A stretch of DNA of 64,000 bases from Inonotus obliquus (GCA_032164295.1 JAJHTX010000001.1:4092001-4156000); one strand, 5' to 3'. Shown: positions 10,193 through 24,400, numbered from the stretch's first letter. Notes: generated by a model from the sequence alone, not told the origin. Numbers and translations: made by a program.

Positions 10193-12967
10193 ATGGCAAT
10201 CGGTGAAGCACAAAGGAAAGCAATCGAAGAAGTCATGGCCATATTGACGACCGTGACTGCTGGAAACAAGGGGAAGCGTCGTTTGGTGGAAATGTTTCTT
10301 GAGCTTCCCGACAGAGATGCTTGGCCAGAGTATTACGAGGTGAGGGCTTGTAGCTTTCTCCTCTTCTAGCGTGTTGGTCATGCTATTCTCTAGATAATCC
10401 CTGAGCCGCGTTGTATTGATGGTGTCAAGTTCAAGTTTGGAAGGATTGACCGAAAAGGTTATGCCAACGCTCTCGATGTTTATGAGGATCTCAGCCTTGT
10501 CTTCTTGAATGCATTATATTACAACGAAGACGGAAGTCAGATCTCAAAAGACGCGACTTTTTTAAAGGTGCGCGTTACGATATAACACCAATTCGGATCA
10601 TTGACCGGTTTGAAAGAACTTGCTGCAAGCGGAATGGAAGAAACGTTCTGTTTTACCAACACCACCAGAAGCTCCTCCAGAAACATCACCTCAGAAGTCA
10701 TCCGCAAAATCATCGCAGCCGGCTCCAGCCCCTTCTAAGTCTCAAGCCAGTGCCGCCGCGCCCAAGGCTATGGGCGCAGCGAAACCAATAAAAGCTACCG
10801 CCGCGTCGGTTGTGTCAGCTGTATCAACTCCTGCGCCCGCCACTGGCTTAGCCCTGCCTCAATCGCAGCCGCAGGACATGGACATAGATGTTGATGTTGG
10901 TGGGGGCCCATCAGATAACGAGGGAGAAGCGGAGACATATGGGTATTCGGGGCCGATGTCGACTGTAACTCGGGACGCGGAAAGCGACGATATTGTCTGG
11001 CAGCTCGAGCGTGGGCTGCCTCGATGGCCGGGTTATGGAGATAACGGTTGGTTCGAGGATGTCGAGCTCGTGCGTATGTTTGATCACCAGTAATGTTTAG
11101 TCATTTATGGTGATATATAGGATCGATGCGCCGATATTGTGCATAGCATCAAGAGCCACAAGGATATCGTGAGCAACAGCCGCGTTGCAGCTGCTTTAGA
11201 TGCTATTCCGGAAGACATAGCCATAAAGAATCTCTCCTTTAGTGTTTGTACTTTTCCCTATACCTATATACTCGAACCACGCTGACTAGCTTTCAGACAC
11301 CGCTTTCTCTCAAGCTCATTGAGGTGCGTTACATTAAGACCATTTTTCGGACCTTACTTACTCTGCTCCACTAGTCCAAAGCTCGCTCTAAGGAGTATAC
11401 ATCTTCAAAGGAATTTGACCTCGATATGATCCGACTTTTCGAGAAGGGGCGGCGATGGTACGACATCGGGAGTGACCAGTATGGTGATGTCCTTCTACTT
11501 CAAGTTGGGCTATTTTCCCGTCTAGTCTAGTGGACACAATACTGACTAATTGCAGCGATTATATCAAGCTCTTACTTCCGCGAGCTCTCCACCTGGCCCT
11601 CCTTACACATCCCAAACAAACTTTGCCTCGATTCGCGCAGGACCGGGTACTGCACGTCCTCTGCATGGTCAGGGTGCTTCAGACGCAGATCCGGTGCCTG
11701 CGCCTGCCGTCACTACTTTCCGAATCTCATCTAAGGACCGACACTTTGTTGACGAAGTTCACTACAAAGGGTGGTCAATTCGTATGGCCGACTGGGTTCA
11801 TCTTGCGAATCCCGATGATCCTAATCGGCCAATCGTCGCTCAAGTTTTCCGATCTTGGCGTAGCGATGAGCCGGCCAAGGCAGGACGTCCTGGAATTACC
11901 GTGTGCTGGTATTATCGACCGGAACAAACATACCATCCTGTCAACCGCGAGTTCTGGGAAGGAGAGGTCTTCAAGACAGGGCATTTTGCAGACCACCCTC
12001 TAGAAGACGTCATTGAGAAGATTGCCGTTCAGTTCACGGCGCGACATTTGCGCGGGAGGCCACGCCCACCATTCTGGTGGCCTGGGTGGCCGCTATATGT
12101 CTGCGATAGTCGATATAACGACCGCGAACGCGCCTTCGTGCGGATAAAGAATTGGGCAAGCTGTGTGCCTGAAGAGGTTAGAAAAAAGCCAGACTGGATG
12201 AATATCTACGAGTTTGAGCGACCAGTCGCACCGCGCCGTCTTGGCAGTCCGTTTCTCCCTCAGTCCAACGTTAAAAGCAGACGTACTGGTCGTCTTCCAG
12301 GAGGGATTGGGGATGCAGTTGAGCGCGCAGATGGTGAGAGGATCGAGGGCGGTGGAACAGGTCGCAAACGTCCAAGGAAATCCGCGGTGAATGCTCCGCC
12401 AGGACCAGGACCAAGTCGTCTTGCTCAGGCATCATCGACGGGGACAACTGTACAACCCGCTGCGCAGCCGCAAGCTGCTGCATATGCAACATACAGTGCC
12501 CAGCAGACGGTTCCAAAGGCAAGTGCTTCTCCGGCGCCGCGTGCAACGCCGAAAGACCGAGGCGTTATTGCGGCGGTTGGTGGCCCATCCATCCTCGCGA
12601 ATGCGTTCACTTCAAAGTTACCAGCTGAGACAGGTAGGATGTACTTCGACGCGATCCTAGTTATAATTCTGACTTTGCGTTAGCGCGACATTTCGATCGA
12701 GATCCCGAAACGAACGAAGTATTGTGGTTCTCCGGTCCCCCTGTGGATGTGCCGAAGCCAGCCGCACCCCGTCATAGCCTAGAATATCTCCATTTCCTTG
12801 CTATGAAACGTAAGCGTCAGCTCGAGAAGAACGATAACGACGGAGACGAGGATTCTAAGCGATCCCGTTTCGATCACCAATCATCGGACAAGGCACCTCC
12901 TCCGGCTAGTCAACTGTTGGCAGAACTATGGGCAAAGGCGTGCGAAGGGGAGTTGACTGGCGCGTAA
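10193..12967 (+). CDS. RSC1: two-bromodomain + BAH protein (RSC subunit Rsc1/Rsc2 type)
   Basis: Predicted nuclear subunit of the RSC ATP-dependent chromatin remodeller, binding acetylated histone tails. The start is the ATG at 10193 (MAIGEAQRKAIEEVM). Exon 1 ends at 10339. Bromodomain 1 spans exons 1-3: WPEYYE, then IIPEPRCIDG, then DLSLVFLNALYYNEDGSQI. A low-complexity Pro/Ala/Ser linker follows. Bromodomain 2 is built from short exons: AALDAIPEDIAIKNLSFS, TPLSLKLIE and FDLDMIRLFEKGRRWYD, then RLYQALTS from 11557. The BAH domain follows: YKGWSIRMADWVHLANPDDP, IVAQVFRSW, ITVCWYYRPEQTYH, REFWEGEVFKTGHF and PLYVCDSRYND. The last exon, after a short intron at about 12634, has a basic stretch (MKRKRQLEK). 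Total is about 800 residues. The bromodomain + bromodomain + BAH order is diagnostic. I saw no AT-hook. Confidence 0.92.
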
Positions 12968-13119
12968 GATTTTATGACTAAATTATATTTTTCTTATCTG
13001 GACATAACATGGACGGGACGGGATTGATTTTTTTGCTTCCGTATCTTGATAATACCACGTGACCACAAGAGATGAATTAATCTAATCAAATATCAAATCT
13101 TTCTTTGGCTTCAACTGCG

Positions 13120-14666
13120 ATGGACAAGAAGAAGTCCGCGTCTAAAGTCGACAACTCGCAACCTCGGAGACGACTTCAGCAAATTCAAGCAGCTTTGTCC
13201 GACGAGCAACACGTTCTTGATCTTCCTGACGGTCCGCCCATAACACTACGCACGGGATCTAATTCAGTTGGTGTGCCGACGTCCAAGATTTTTCTTGAGA
13301 ATGAACGACTATTACTGGAATATGGTACTTTACCTCGAGAGGTTGCGCTAGTTCTGTCCGCTCTAGGGACGCCTTTTGAAAATAACCATGCAGTGCCGAA
13401 GTATCCTGTGTTGGAGCTTGAGTTTTTTCCTCGTTCCGAAACAACTTGTGGTTCAATGGGAAGCTCTGGTCAACATATCGAGAGGACGAATAACGCGAAC
13501 GCGGATGTATGGGCCGCGATATACGCCTTATTGACTCTCTTACACGTTCAAGAAGTAATACCGATCACGTTCAAAAACGTTCACCCATCCATCTTTGAAT
13601 ACCTACTCCAATCCGGACTTGCGCGCCGCGCCCTCGATCCTTCCGTACCCGAGCTCTTCCTTCTACGATCTACGTTTTGGCAAGGAGCCGGACAAGGTCC
13701 CGAATGGAATAACTTACGCGGATGGTTGCGTTACTCGGGAGACTACGTCCCCTTCCCACACACACGTTCATTCACACGAAGCGCTCTGGTCATTGCTCAA
13801 CATCCTCTTCGACCGCCGAAACCTCCTCCAGGACAAACTATATACGCGAGATACGTTAAACCGATTGGGAAGACTTTGGCGTTTCATATGATTGATGTGG
13901 AGAATAAGGATGATATGGATGCGTTTCATCGATGGATGAACGATCCGAGGGTTCATGCTGGTTGGGGTGAAGCTGGAGATGTGGAGAAGCATAGAAAGTA
14001 TGTGAGGAGTATGTGGAGTGAGCCATCTGTGTTGCCGTTGGTGATGAGTTGGGATGGGGAGAGGATGGGATATGCGGAAATCGTTTGGATTAAGGTGCGT
14101 ATGACACTGTTTGTTCCTGCAACTAAGTATATGCATGCTTAAGGGCGCTTAGGAGAATCACGTTGCGACATATGTCCCTGGTATCGGAGCGCAGGACTAC
14201 GATAGAGGTCTACACGTCCTCGTCGGAGAGGATAAATACCGTGGACACGAATATTGTACGCGTCATTAACACTGATCTTTTCTACGTTCAGAAAAGCTGA
14301 GACCATCCAATTTCGATGACTCGCTTCATGAAGCCCAAGCATGGTTCCGTTCAATCACACACTACATTTTCCTCTCTGAACCACGGACATGGCGGATCAT
14401 CGGTGAACCGAAACGTGCAAACGGACCAATTATACGTACCTCGGAGGATGCAGGTATGCATCTTGAGACTGTGAGTCTTTCCATACACGCATACTTTTCC
14501 GTTCTCTCCCCACTCCCCTGCAGCGTGCTATCGAAAGGAGATACAAGTCGATCTGACCGATCTTCCTTTTCTTGCTTCATAGAAATCCTTCTACTTCCCG
14601 TATAAACACTCAGCGATGACGATGAACCTACGCGAGAGGCTCTTCAAAGAGGATATGTTCTTGTAA
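13120..14666 (+). CDS. SidF/SidL-type N5-hydroxyornithine acyltransferase (siderophore biosynthesis)
   Basis: Expected to acylate N5-hydroxyornithine, supplying hydroxamate units for ferrichrome-type siderophores. It is a GNAT-fold enzyme of the IucB/AlcB group. The start is the ATG at 13120. Exon 1 runs to 14094 and contains DVWAAIYALLTLLHVQEVIP, then FHRWMNDPRVHAGWGEAGD and VLPLVMSWDGERMGYAEIVWIK. Exon 2 from 14153 gives ENHVATYVPGIGAQDYDRG and HVLVGEDKYRGHE. The next join that keeps the frame uses the acceptor before CCCAAGCATGG (about 14331), giving QAWFRSITHYIFLSEPRTW and RIIGEPKRANGPII. The final exon (KSFYFPYKHSAM...) ends at 14666. The DPR-x-x-x-GW and HYxFLxxPRT blocks fit the family. 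No siderophore NRPS, ornithine monooxygenase or transporter is visible nearby, so it is not clustered within this window. A CACGTG at 13056 and a TGATAA at 13047 lie in the promoter. Confidence 0.85.
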
Positions 14667-14909
14667 AGAGGATGGATTTCAACTTGGATACCACAACTCA
14701 CGACGAGCAGACGAAAATGTATATATAATGGTTGCAGAGTGATCTAAGAATGAAACAGCATCATACATAGGATCGCAAATAAAAATATCTTAGTCTGTTT
14801 TCATTGGGTATTATGGCTCGCTCTTCCACCTAAGCTTTCCATTTCTTTCGGATGAATCAGTACCATTCTCATCTCTGATTTTTTCGTCGCCTTCTTTCAA
14901 GTATACCAC

Positions 14910-15203
14910 CTACTCGATCAAGTTGAGCCTTTCCCTAGCGAGTAACCTCCTCGCATGTCCATCGTCCGGTTTCAAATCACCTCTCGTAGGACAAAAAGTG
15001 CCTTGGATCGTACGTCCGGAAAAAGTGTCAAACCACTCCGCTGTATACACGAGGGTCGGCGATGTTGATGGAGATAGTGGTGAGGAGGAGGATGCAGACG
15101 ATTGCGGAGTCGTCATGGTCGTATATCCCAGACGCAACAGACTTGGATCGAGCTGTGAAGGTAAGTCGGAGGTTGAGTGAGCCCTGTACCTCATGTCGGG
15201 CAT
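14910..15203 (-). CDS. hypothetical protein, 97 aa
   Basis: Single-exon frame from the ATG at 15203. The middle is a Ser/Thr/Pro-rich run. The C-terminal part contains VYTAEWFDTFSGRTIQG and ARRLLARERLNLIE, which looks like a short folded segment. The upstream sequence (to about 15300, on this strand) is a long pyrimidine tract, a common fungal promoter feature. It is convergent with the acyltransferase gene, about 240 nt from its stop. The family is not recognised. It might be the 3' part of a longer gene, although the leader looks promoter-like. Confidence 0.5.
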   Translation of the reverse strand: MPDMRYRAHSTSDLPSQLDPSLLRLGYTTMTTPQSSASSSSPLSPSTSPTLVYTAEWFDTFSGRTIQGTFCPTRGDLKPDDGHARRLLARERLNLIE

Positions 15204-15384
15204 GTTCTTGGGCGTGATCGGTGGGAAGGACGTGGAGGCAGAGGAGAATGGAAGCAGGGGAGAAGGTAATGGTAAAAGTAAGGGAGGGAAAGAGGAGAGG
15301 TGACCATTATCTACTATAGTAACGCGGCGCCATTGGCTTATTTGTGGGTCATTGCTACCTCGGGATGTCAGCGCGAGAGCGGTA

Positions 15385-16119
15385 TCACCTTTCTGTAATA
15401 CGCGCTTCAGTGAAAATCACGCTATTTATCCGAACGCGGGCGAATGAGGGTGGAAGACAAACCTGGAAAGTATACGGCCATGGCGCATTCATGCTGCTCG
15501 GCCCGGTTGTGAATTGCGCCATGGGTAGAGCGGATGCCAGTCGGTAGCGATACCGATGAGAGCGCGGTACGGGTCTCTGTCTCCGAACGAAATAATCCTC
15601 CTTCCAATTCTCTTTGTCCTCGCAGTCGTCCATGTCCTCGTCATGTTTTTTCACACCGAAGCCAAATACGACTCTGAAATCCTCTTCCTGCTCCTCTTCT
15701 TCGCAGTCGTCGGTGTCACTAGAGCAGGAGCTAGCAGATTCGTCGTCATCATAATAATCAGATTCGAACTCGTCGTCAGTGTCAAACTCGCTGTCGCTGG
15801 ACACCGTCACGGACGCGGGTACCAGTGGAGATGCAATTCGAGACTCAAACGAGGCGAACGAGATCGGTGAGATCGGCGAGAGGGGAGCAATGCAAGGAAG
15901 GGATGGGGGATGAGATGACGATGGGGGACTATGGTCTAGCTCGGGCTCGGAATCAGAGTCAGAGGTCACGAATATGAAGGATCTGTTTGCCATCACAGAC
16001 GAAGTCGATGGAGGAACTGCTGTCAGTCTGAGGTCTTTCATCCGCGCAGTCAGGGAAGAACCGGCATTACGAGTACTCGAGGAGTACAAGGAGCGGCCGT
16101 GCTGGTGGGTCATCCTCAT
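15385..16119 (-). CDS. hypothetical acidic Ser-rich protein, 244 aa
   Basis: Single-exon frame from the ATG at 16119 (MRMTHQHGRSLYSSS). It contains FIFVTSDSDSEPELD, a Pro/Ser-rich stretch and a strongly acidic block (FDTDDEFESDYYDDDES and a run of glutamates). A basic, aromatic C-terminal third follows (RRQRPVPRSHRYRYR, then WPYTFQVCLPPSFARVRIN). No enzyme motif, signal peptide or membrane span is visible. Composition suggests a mostly disordered, probably intracellular protein. It is head-to-tail with the smaller minus-strand gene at 14910-15203. Confidence 0.6.
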   Translation of the reverse strand: MRMTHQHGRSLYSSSTRNAGSSLTARMKDLRLTAVPPSTSSVMANRSFIFVTSDSDSEPELDHSPPSSSHPPSLPCIAPLSPISPISFASFESRIASPLVPASVTVSSDSEFDTDDEFESDYYDDDESASSCSSDTDDCEEEEQEEDFRVVFGFGVKKHDEDMDDCEDKENWKEDYFVRRQRPVPRSHRYRYRLASALPMAQFTTGPSSMNAPWPYTFQVCLPPSFARVRINSVIFTEARITER

Positions 16120-16974
16120 GTTCGTCCTGGACGACTAACAATTCTTTCAGTGTTCTTTTAAGCAAGCTCCAAATCTTTCCCCCACCCAGTCAAGCCGTTA
16201 CACCAACCCAGATAGTCAGTGGACGATCAGGAAACCAACGCCGCTATAAGCGTCACACGGTCGAAACAATGAGACAATGGAACGAAGCGGAAGAGCAACA
16301 AAGCCGAACACGGTAACGCGCCTGCCCTTTTATCGTGGTCTCAGAGTGCCGACAAGGCCGAGTAGAAGAAGTGGTGGAATTAAGCCGGATGAGACGAGAT
16401 CCGTATGTTCGTTTGAAAAAGATGCAGCGAATAGTGGTGATGGAGGTCTTGACGTGAGAGCGCCGGGTGGATGTCGGGATGGTCTATGAATCGAGAAAGC
16501 CTCATGAGACGCGTTGGCCGGTCTGACGCCATGGTCGGACCATAAGAAGAACCAGATTATGGTTTACTAGTGCGCTTGTTATTTGATAATGTCGCCAGTG
16601 AACCATAGCCCTGCGTCTCCAAGCAGATCAAAGAACAAGCCACATACGTAAAATCGACCTTCTCTTCCATTGAGAGTACGCGCCGGCATGTATGAATTTG
16701 GATGAGAAGATCCTTCGCGAAGTCTTCGTCGCGCTCCGGCCTTTCCTATGGTTGATTACTTTTAGCTTGGATGATATATTTAATCGCACGAGCATGGCAG
16801 AACAACCTTCTAACGATTTGTTAAACTTCTTATATTGAATCTGTTTTGGCTAATGCAAAGACAAAAAAGCTGTATAATGATCAGCGTGATATCGGCGACA
16901 GAGATATAACGGTTAGCTTACACCTAAGGCCTAGATCTCAATATGACCAAGCATGGGCGAAGGAGCTATCCCAG

Positions 16975-18008
<1,034 letters not shown>

Positions 18009-18515
18009 TCCTAAGCACAAGTCTGTCAGTCTCTGTCCATGGCGCTGTTGTCGGCGTCGGTTCGGTTGGTTTGGCTTAACTCATTATGTAATCGACGGTA
18101 AGCCGGGCCGCACTTCACGGTCCGATCAATATTAATGCCGCATACCTGCGTAGATACCGTTCCGACCATCACTGAATGCTTGATTTTGAGGGAACTCGAA
18201 TCGATATCGGCGAAAGGTATTCCAGGTTTACTCAGTCACTAACTCGGGTTATCCAACTCACTACCAGTCAGAGATACAGGCTGCATATCATCCCGGTGAG
18301 CATACGATGGTCCAGGCGCATCGACTTACGTGTTATCGTAAAGCCAGAAGGTCCGCACGGGTAGAATCAGGACCAAATCACCAGAAAACCAGTATCATTT
18401 GTCCGACAAGTCCGAGTGCAAAAATAATGGGGTGGTGGTATTCTATCTGCCTGGGTACTTCACTCTTCCTCCTTCGTCGAGAGTTCCCGCCTAGTTCGAG
18501 GCGAAACGAGACAAG

Positions 18516-20975
18516 ATGTTCTCCCTCGGTACTCTAATTTGGGTCTCCCTTCGTCCTCTGCTCCGTCTGTTAGTCTCTCGCCTATTTCCTTGAGACTCGT
18601 TGCTGAAGATTAAACGATTCGCTTATTCTAGGATTCTTTGCACACTATGTGGGTTCATCATTACCAAGGCGGACATCTTCCCACCCATCGCAGCAAGGGG
18701 AACAGGGCAGATCTTACTTGTGCGTATTTCTCAGCTTTTCGTCATCTAGAACTTCGATGAATGACATGAGAGTAGAATATCACGCTTCCCGGTACGCGTC
18801 TCGCACGAAGTAGTGAGGGACATTTATGAACTTGCAACAACAGCGCTCATGTTCTCAAGGATCGTACCTGCATTCACGTCGGACAACATCAGCGCACTCG
18901 GTAAGTCTCATTTCAGTTCGGAGTCTCAACAGTCTCTTAGCTTATATTTCGCCTCTCCGTCTGGCATGAACCTGTAGGACCACTTGTTCTCGTCGCACTT
19001 CTTTACGAGGCCCTCGGTATCCTCTTTGCTTGGCTCGCAAAACAGTTCTTCTGGGTACCGCATCGATTTCGCTATGGTATTCTCGTTGCAGGTGGGTGGA
19101 GCAACGTTGGTGACGTTCGTGCGTGTTTAAGTTTAGCTTCATTGTGTTATTCTGAGAATCTGTTATCCGCGTGTTTGCAGCAACGGCAGTTATTATGAGC
19201 ATCACCGGCTCCGCGCCATTCAACGGGTCGACGGACCAGACTCTTGCCGTTGCATACCTCTCCGTATTCCTCCTTGTCTTCTTTGTGAGCACTTTCAATC
19301 AGTCCATTCTTTCCCTCATCCTGTCCATCGACGGCCCCCCAACACATCCCACACCCTACATCCGTAACTCTCCGCCTCGAATCTTCCCAACTACACGTTG
19401 CCTCCATCCAAGTTGCATCCTAAATTTGTATGCGAACTAACGTTACACTGAATTATTGTATTGTCACCCTGGACTATGGATAGATAACACTCTTCCCAAT
19501 GGGCGGTATACGCCTTATTGCTTGGGATTACGCTGGTCCGGACGTCGACGACGATGACCTCCGGAAAGGTGTTCCGGCAAAGACGCGCGAGTCACTTGGA
19601 AGGATCACGCGCGGTCTGAGCGTCGCTAGGAGGCGAGTCATGGGAAGGAAACATGAGGGGTGGGAGGGCGAAAGACAGGAATCCGGGAAGGATAGTAGGG
19701 ATAACACGGGGAAGGATGAGAAGGACGAACTTGAATCCGCAACCGACTATTTTGAGGCTTTCCGAAATAGAGAAAGGGAACCTAATCCCACTCCTCCGCT
19801 TCCAGCTCCTATCCCGCAGGCTTCTCGATGCCAACGTGCGAAACATGTTTCATTCATCGCTGAGCCCGATGACGGTTCTACAGCCATCCCAACAGAGCGT
19901 GTGTGTTCGCCTTCCTGTAGCATTACTGCAACGGCTGTCGACGGTCTTTCTCGGGTTACGTCACCGACTCCATCTATAACACACATTGAGTCTGGTATTG
20001 TCCGTTCTCAAGCAGAATTTGGCGCGCACTCGAACCCAAACTCATCTGTCGCTGTGCCTATTACCATGACTCGCGACATTGATAGTTCAGTCAAGAGAGA
20101 GCACGTTGATTCTAAGACCAGCATCCCTGCAAGCGTCGGACCATCTACAATGACCCGCCCTCGCTCTCGAGCAACACGTCATGTCCTTCTCGCACATGTG
20201 AAGACAGTACTAGCTTCCATGCTTAACACGCAAACAATCACAATTTGTGTTGCACTTACGATCGCTCTAGTACCACAGCTCAAGGCTCTTTTTACACCTG
20301 TATACAAGGATGACGGGGAGACACTGGTCCCGAATGCCCCGGATGGTCAGCCCCCGTTGGCCTTTCTGCTGGATACGACCAAGTAAGTTCAAAGATTCGT
20401 ATAATAGTCCAGTCAACTTGTTTGACGTGACGTTTATGCTTCATTTCTCTTCCCCCTCCAATTCCTCCATATCAATCGCACGTATGGTAACGTTCATGCT
20501 CTAGCTTCATTGGTGCGGCGTCCGTACCCATGGGTCTCATCTGCCTTGGTGCCGCTCTTGCACGACTCCAAGTTCCCCGTTCACCTACACAATGGCGCTC
20601 ACTCCCGCTCGGGGCTATCTTTGCTCTCGCTATCGGGAAGATCATCATAATGCCTGTTATTGGCGTACTCACAGTTCAAGGGTTGACGGATGCTGGAGTG
20701 ATTGACAGCGGAGATAGAGTATTACGATTTGTTTGCATGTGCGTTGTTTTATTCTCTTTACTTGGTGGTTGTATTGTTATACACGTAACTTCCTAAATTC
20801 GAAATCCAGGTTCCTGTCCTGCATACCGACAGCGACAACGCAAGTGTTCCTTACGCAGGTGTATTCTGGTACTGGAGAGGCCAGCACGCTTTCTGCGTTT
20901 CTCATCCCGCAATACGCTCTCATGCTCATTACAATGACCATACTTAGTGCATATACGCTGTCACTTTTATTCTAA
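18516..20975 (+). CDS. auxin efflux carrier family membrane protein
   Basis: A PIN-like carrier with two hydrophobic bundles; the fungal substrate is unknown. The start is the ATG at 18516 (MFSLGTLIWVSLRPLLRL). Exon 2 gives CGFIITKADIFPPIAARGTG. A 16-nt micro-exon (18776-18791) encodes NITLP. Exon 18844-18900 gives LMFSRIVPAFTSDNISAL. Exon 18978-19118 includes FFWVPHRFRYGILVAGGWSN. Exon 19181-19284 includes TAVIMSITGSAPFNG. The long exon 19484-20382 starts ITLFPMGG and carries a roughly 200-residue hydrophilic loop, then the second bundle begins (TITICVALTIALVP). Exons 20505-20738 and 20810-20975 finish with FIGAASVPMGLICLGAALA, IGKIIIMPVIGV and SGTGEASTLSAFLIPQY. All joins keep the frame. 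Confidence 0.92.
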
Positions 20976-21454
20976 CATTTACATAGACCGGCAGTTTGGT
21001 GTTCATTTACTCTGATGCTGGTTGTTCGAGTATTATTCGAAGTAACCCAGGTGCTATGTAGCGATTCAAGGGCAAGCATAGACGTATAGAGGCTCTAGAT
21101 CGGACTGGTTGCAAGTATAGTACGTATATGTATGTAAGATTCCGCATTGCTTTGCTGATAGACTAGCTGTCTTGTTCCCCATGTATGTACCAACGAGCAT
21201 GCCATAGGTTCCTATGGTCCTACAAAGTCTTCGGCACCTCAATTTTGGAAGGTGACTCGCGTGCCTCATTGGGTAACCAGCCGAATCGATCGAGAGTAGC
21301 GGTCTTCCAATTGGAACGGCATTTACCGGAGATATAATCATGCACCGCACAATTCATTCTGCTACCCCCATACATATTCCTTTCAGAGCGGAACGGGAAA
21401 ATTGAACAACTATCTCCAATTCACTAGTTTACCAAGTATTTCATTGCTCGGGAA

Positions 21455-24400
21455 ATGTTCAATGTCGAGAAGAGCACTCGACATACGGGCGCAGACCCAG
21501 GTGTGGACAGTGAACTTGCGAACGTGGAGTCTCAACACAGCGAGCAAACACAACGTGCGAATCGACCGAGGCTCAGGATACTCGTCCCAGGGGAGGATGT
21601 CGACGGTGAAGCGACGAATGTGAAGGAATCTTCGGCGTGTATTACGGGAGGAACTAGCTTTGCAGGTCCGCATTCGATCACTCCGCCTGCTCCCGCTATG
21701 AAAGCAGACTCTCCGGTGTTTAATCAACAATTGCCCATGCGTTCAGGCAAGGCTTCCGGAAGCTGGGCCCGGAAGCTGGCAAGACTTCTAGGGATCCCAA
21801 AATCAACGTGGATAACGGACAACTTCGATGCTACTCATATCAAACCTGTTATTCGTGCTGTTGTAGCAGCATGGATCTCCGTCGTATTTCTTGTTACTGG
21901 GCCAGTCGAAAGGCTTATGGGGCAGGTGGGATGATGAGCCAGCTTGAGCTATCACATATTCGTGCCCTAGTAGAACTCACTATGCCATCATTTAGGCGGG
22001 TTTTCTCGTCATTATAGGTAAGATTATCATTGATGCAATGTCCATGGTGTTCTTATTGCCACATGGCATCGGCCTGTAGCTACCTTCTTTTCTCCGCCCG
22101 CAGAGGCTTTCATACAAGTCCTTGAGAGGGAACTGATGAACCTTGTGCTCGCGTCTAGCTCCTTCGCGTGAGTCGTTTCTTTCAGCGCTACTAACCAGTA
22201 CTGGGTGCGTTGTAACTAATATAGCTTTATCACAGTTGGGCTTGCCTTGGTATCCGACTCGCGAATCTCGCTCGGAAGGAGATCAATCCTTTTGCGTCGA
22301 GGAGCGATATATTCTCGGGTCGGTACATTGAAGCGTGGGTGGGTTCGTTACATTTCTTTTCATGATGCAGATGCTCAGAATACGACTTTATAGCCAACTG
22401 TCATTTGTGCGATCTTCCTTTTCATCTGGACGTCTTTTCTCTTGTACACAAGAGCACGCGCCGGGCCCGGGCCTTACACTATTGCCGTTGTTCTTTCTTG
22501 CATAGTAACAGGTGAGGCGGATGCCTTATCTTCGTATCTCAAGCTTTTGATTTAGCGAAGACTTTTCTCTTACCGTCGGACACCTCTTCCCTTATCCATA
22601 TTACGAGGTACGCTACATATTCTCTTTGTAAACATCGTGATGACCCACGCCAACTATAGGCAGGGGAATCCGTCATAATTCCCATTGCGTTTCATTCCGC
22701 AATCGCGATTGTATGTTCGGCGGTTGTCTTCCCGGAAAGCGTCAACGCTCAGTTCATCAAGCGTTTTCGCGACGTATTCCTCGTGCTCTCCAGCGCCATG
22801 CGGACACAGCCGTTGATTTTCGCAAAGTCTGCACTTTCGGACGAATTCGACCCATTGCCTTTTTTCAAAGAGGTGGAAGGTGCGGATTCCGCTCTCGCAC
22901 CACTGGCAGCGACAAGTCGGCTGATGAAGCGCGACATCTCGTGGGGTCGATTCTGCTCAAATGACTTCTCGCGCTTACATGAACTGCTGAGGCTGATGAC
23001 GTTACGAGCGAACGGTATGGCATTCTATTTTAGGATTATGGACTCGTCTGTGAACAGGCAACCTGGTACTTGTGGGTTCTCGTTGCTCAACACGCCGATG
23101 AGCACACCTCGGTCTTCACGCCCTCCGTCTCCTTCGAGGTACGCGCAATCTCCGAGGTCACTGAATGATTCAAATGCCCATTCCGGTGCTTCAGACCCTT
23201 CTACTGTTGATTCTGTGTTGTCTGGTGCAAGTACCGAAAGAAATAAGAGGAAGCACAGACATTCAGTCCATAATTCGCTATATCATCATACGTTGCGGTT
23301 TTCTCACCATATGCATTCCTCTGCTCTTCCTCGCCTTCATCACCAACACCGCAATTACCAGTACTACGGCCATAACCAGAACCATCATCATCGTTATCCA
23401 CGCTATCACCACGGACGCCTTGCATCTTCCCTCTTCCATGACGTAGTAGGTCGCTCGGAAGGTACAGTAGGCGTGTTCGAGTCACAGCGATACCTTAATC
23501 TCGAAGCGGAGCTTTCGCATCCCAATCCAGGGCAAATTATACCGCAGATCGTGAGGCAACTCGGGGAGAGCTCGGAAGACTTAACACACTGCGTTGCGGA
23601 CGCTTTAGACCATCTGGCAAGGAAGTTTGGAAGGATGAACGAGGATAGGTTTTATAAATTGTTTTGTAGGGAGCGCGAGATGACATGGGAAGAAGGAATT
23701 AGGAATGACGAGCGGATGGTGCAGAGGCTAAGAGGTGCGCTTCGAGAGTTTAGGTCAACCAAAAGGTTAGGTGGTCCCTGCGACAACTTTGATAATCTGG
23801 ACTTACTCTACTGGTTCTATGGTCTAGGCATCTGGTTCTCGACTTATACCGACCGCATGTGGAGCCGTCGAGTCAACCAAGCGAAGAACCACCTCCACAC
23901 CGTTACCTCTTCCAGTGCTACATGTATCAATACCACCTTATGTTCTTCACTGAGCATCTTTGTCAGATGGTATGTCCTCTCACCATCTATTTCGTTTTCT
24001 GAATTTCGACACGTTCCTTTTTCTCGGACGCCCGTGCCTTAGTTTGACGATTTGATTGATCTGGAGAAGACCCGTCCACGCTTCAAACTTTGGTTCCCCA
24101 TCCTCCCTTTCAAGCAAATTATCATGCGAAGTAGTTGGGAACCGACGGATGTGGGAATGCAAAATAATGAAGATGAGGATCCCGGTGTGTCTGGGAGCAT
24201 ATGCTTTTCAGCCGTTCGAGAGGCGTAATTGTTATGGTTTCCAGACATCATCCAGGGTATAGACCCCGAAAAGACGCAACTCCTGGGCCAGGTAAAGAGG
24301 CGAGATCCTGACGCGTTGCCACCTAGTAATATGCTAGAAGCGATTGGAACTGCTATCTATTCCTCAGTGTCTGCACTTGCACGCGGGAATGCGGTATTTG

